Assembly: GCA_031432545.1 (NCBI GenBank)
Contig: JAVKGX010000017.1
Span: 1 to 32,148 of the forward strand
From: Armatimonadota bacterium
GTDB lineage: Bacteria > Sysuimicrobiota > Sysuimicrobiia > Sysuimicrobiales > Sysuimicrobiaceae
Direction: 5' to 3'
DNA: 32,148 nucleotides
Numbering within the stretch: position 1 is the first letter of the stretch; each line of letters starts with the position of its first letter. The notes under the pieces were generated by a model that was not told where the DNA came from, made no database searches, and saw only the letters and a program-made list of their open reading frames with translations. Shown here one piece after another: positions 31,256-32,148 of the stretch. The translations under genes were made by a program, and so were the position numbers.

Positions 31256-32148
31256 TCAGTCCGGACGAAGTCGCAGCAGCCGCAGCCCGTTGAAGACGAC
31301 GATGACCGTGCTGCCCTCGTGGCCGACCACGCCGGCAGCCAGTCGCAGCCCTGCGCCGAACGTCGCCACCAGCAGTCCGACGATCACCGCACCTGCAAAG
31401 ACCAGGCTCTCCTGGATCGTCCGCCTCGTCCGACGGCTCAGCGACACGACGTAGGGCAGACGTCCGAGGGCATCACCCATCAGCACGACGTCGGCCGTCT
31501 CCATCGCCGCGTCCGTGCCGGCCGCCCCCATCGCGACCCCAACGTGCGCGCTCGCCAGCGCCGGGGCGTCGTTCACCCCGTCGCCGACCATCACCACCAC
31601 GCCGTCCCGGGTCAACGCCCTCACGGCCTCCGCCTTCTCCTCGGGGAGCATTCCGGCGCGGACGTCATCGATGCCCAGTTGTTCGGCGACCGCTTCAGCC
31701 ACCTCGCGGTGGTCGCCGGTCAGGAGCACCAACCTCCGTATGCCCGCCCGCCGCAACGCCCGCACCACGGCCGCGGCCTCCGGTCGCACCGTGTCGGCGA
31801 CGGCCAGGATCCCCAACACGCGGTCCTCAGCAACCAGGATCGGAGTCTTGCCCTCGTGCCGCAGGCGCCGCAACACTGCGCGGACGTCCTCCAGCACCTC
31901 GACCCCCTCGTCGAGCAAGAAACGTTCGCTGCCCGCGCGGATGCGTCGACCCTCCACGTATCCCCGCACGCCGCGCCCGGTCACCGCCTCGAACTCGGTG
32001 ACCGGCGGCGGCTCGAGGCCACGCGCGAAGCATGCCTGGACCACGGCGTCGGCCAGCGCATGCTCCGAGCGTCGCTCCACCGCTGCGGCGAGCCGCAACA
32101 CCGACTCCCCGTCACCCGTAAGCGCGATCACGTCGGTCAGCACCGGTT
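31256..32148 (-). CDS. Metal-transporting P1B-type ATPase (P1B-4-like), 5' part outside the window
   Basis: Only about 297 C-terminal residues are in the window; the reading frame runs through its end (the residues before position 32141 are PVLTDV, which normally follow the DKTGTLT site). The SEH nucleotide-binding signature (SEHALADAV), GRGVRGYVEG, LLTGDHREVAEAVAEQLGI and GDGVNDAPALASAHVGVAMG are all typical of heavy-metal ATPases. The last membrane segment HEGSTVIVVFNGLRLLR has the HEG[GS]T motif of the P1B-4 subgroup (Co/Zn/Fe export). SEHA in place of the common SEHP is a small variation. The N-terminal part and the TM6 motif, which would settle specificity, are missing. Confidence 0.92.
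   Translation of the reverse strand, partial: PVLTDVIALTGDGESVLRLAAAVERRSEHALADAVVQACFARGLEPPPVTEFEAVTGRGVRGYVEGRRIRAGSERFLLDEGVEVLEDVRAVLRRLRHEGKTPILVAEDRVLGILAVADTVRPEAAAVVRALRRAGIRRLVLLTGDHREVAEAVAEQLGIDDVRAGMLPEEKAEAVRALTRDGVVVMVGDGVNDAPALASAHVGVAMGAAGTDAAMETADVVLMGDALGRLPYVVSLSRRTRRTIQESLVFAGAVIVGLLVATFGAGLRLAAGVVGHEGSTVIVVFNGLRLLRLRPD

Noticed and set aside
1-32148. CRISPR array, tRNA/rRNA genes or insertion sequence
   Set aside because: No regular repeat-spacer series, no cloverleaf-type or rRNA-like stretch, and no transposase motif or terminal inverted repeats with target duplication were seen.

Overview
The window is a high-GC bacterial chromosome segment, tightly packed, with many GTG starts, ATGA/GTGA stop-start overlaps and strong GGAGG ribosome sites. 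Secreted proteins carry lipobox or Sec-type signals. The lasso-type RiPP genes, the clade II (Sec-type) nitrous oxide reductase cluster and the metal ATPases point to an environmental, facultatively denitrifying bacterium. The sequence alone does not let me name a phylum. No tRNA, rRNA, CRISPR array or insertion sequence was recognised.

Region 1 (1-10.2 kb, all + strand, genes overlapping or nearly so) is a RiPP locus of lasso-peptide type. It holds a nucleotidyltransferase, an ABC exporter (ATPase and permease), a PqqD-like leader-binding protein, a 51-residue precursor that is easy to overlook, an asparagine-synthetase-like cyclase, an HPr-kinase-like tailoring kinase and a transglutaminase-like leader peptidase. 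It runs directly into a nucleotide-sugar epimerase and a nucleotide-sugar 6-dehydrogenase. The precursor has a textbook lasso leader, but its four-cysteine core does not fit a normal 7-9 residue lasso ring. It ends in Thr next to a kinase and a nucleotidyltransferase, which suggests a phosphorylated and possibly sugar-decorated C terminus. This is the best candidate for an undescribed system.

Region 2 (10.2-17.3 kb) is surface and polysaccharide related. It has a nucleotidyltransferase/thymidylate-kinase-like fusion, a DUF1996 lipoprotein behind a c-di-GMP-I (GEMM) riboswitch with its own terminator, a parallel beta-helix lipoprotein, an orphan LuxR-type response regulator, a GT4 glycosyltransferase and a DUF488 gene broken at a G8 tract.

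Region 3 (17.3-20.7 kb) has an MgtA-type P-ATPase and the decayed remains of an arsenite/bile-acid symporter-like gene.

Region 4 (20.7-30.4 kb, - strand) is an N2O-respiration locus. Reading in the direction of transcription, it is a multicopper oxidase, a type 1 cupredoxin and a membrane-anchored CuA protein; then an Rrf2 regulator, nosZ, nosB, nosD, nosF, nosY, a FixH/YtkA-like lipoprotein and a radical SAM/SPASM protein. The copper proteins could form an electron route to NosZ. Region 5 has a CBS-pair protein (+ strand) and the 3' part of a P1B-4-type metal ATPase (- strand, cut by the window end).
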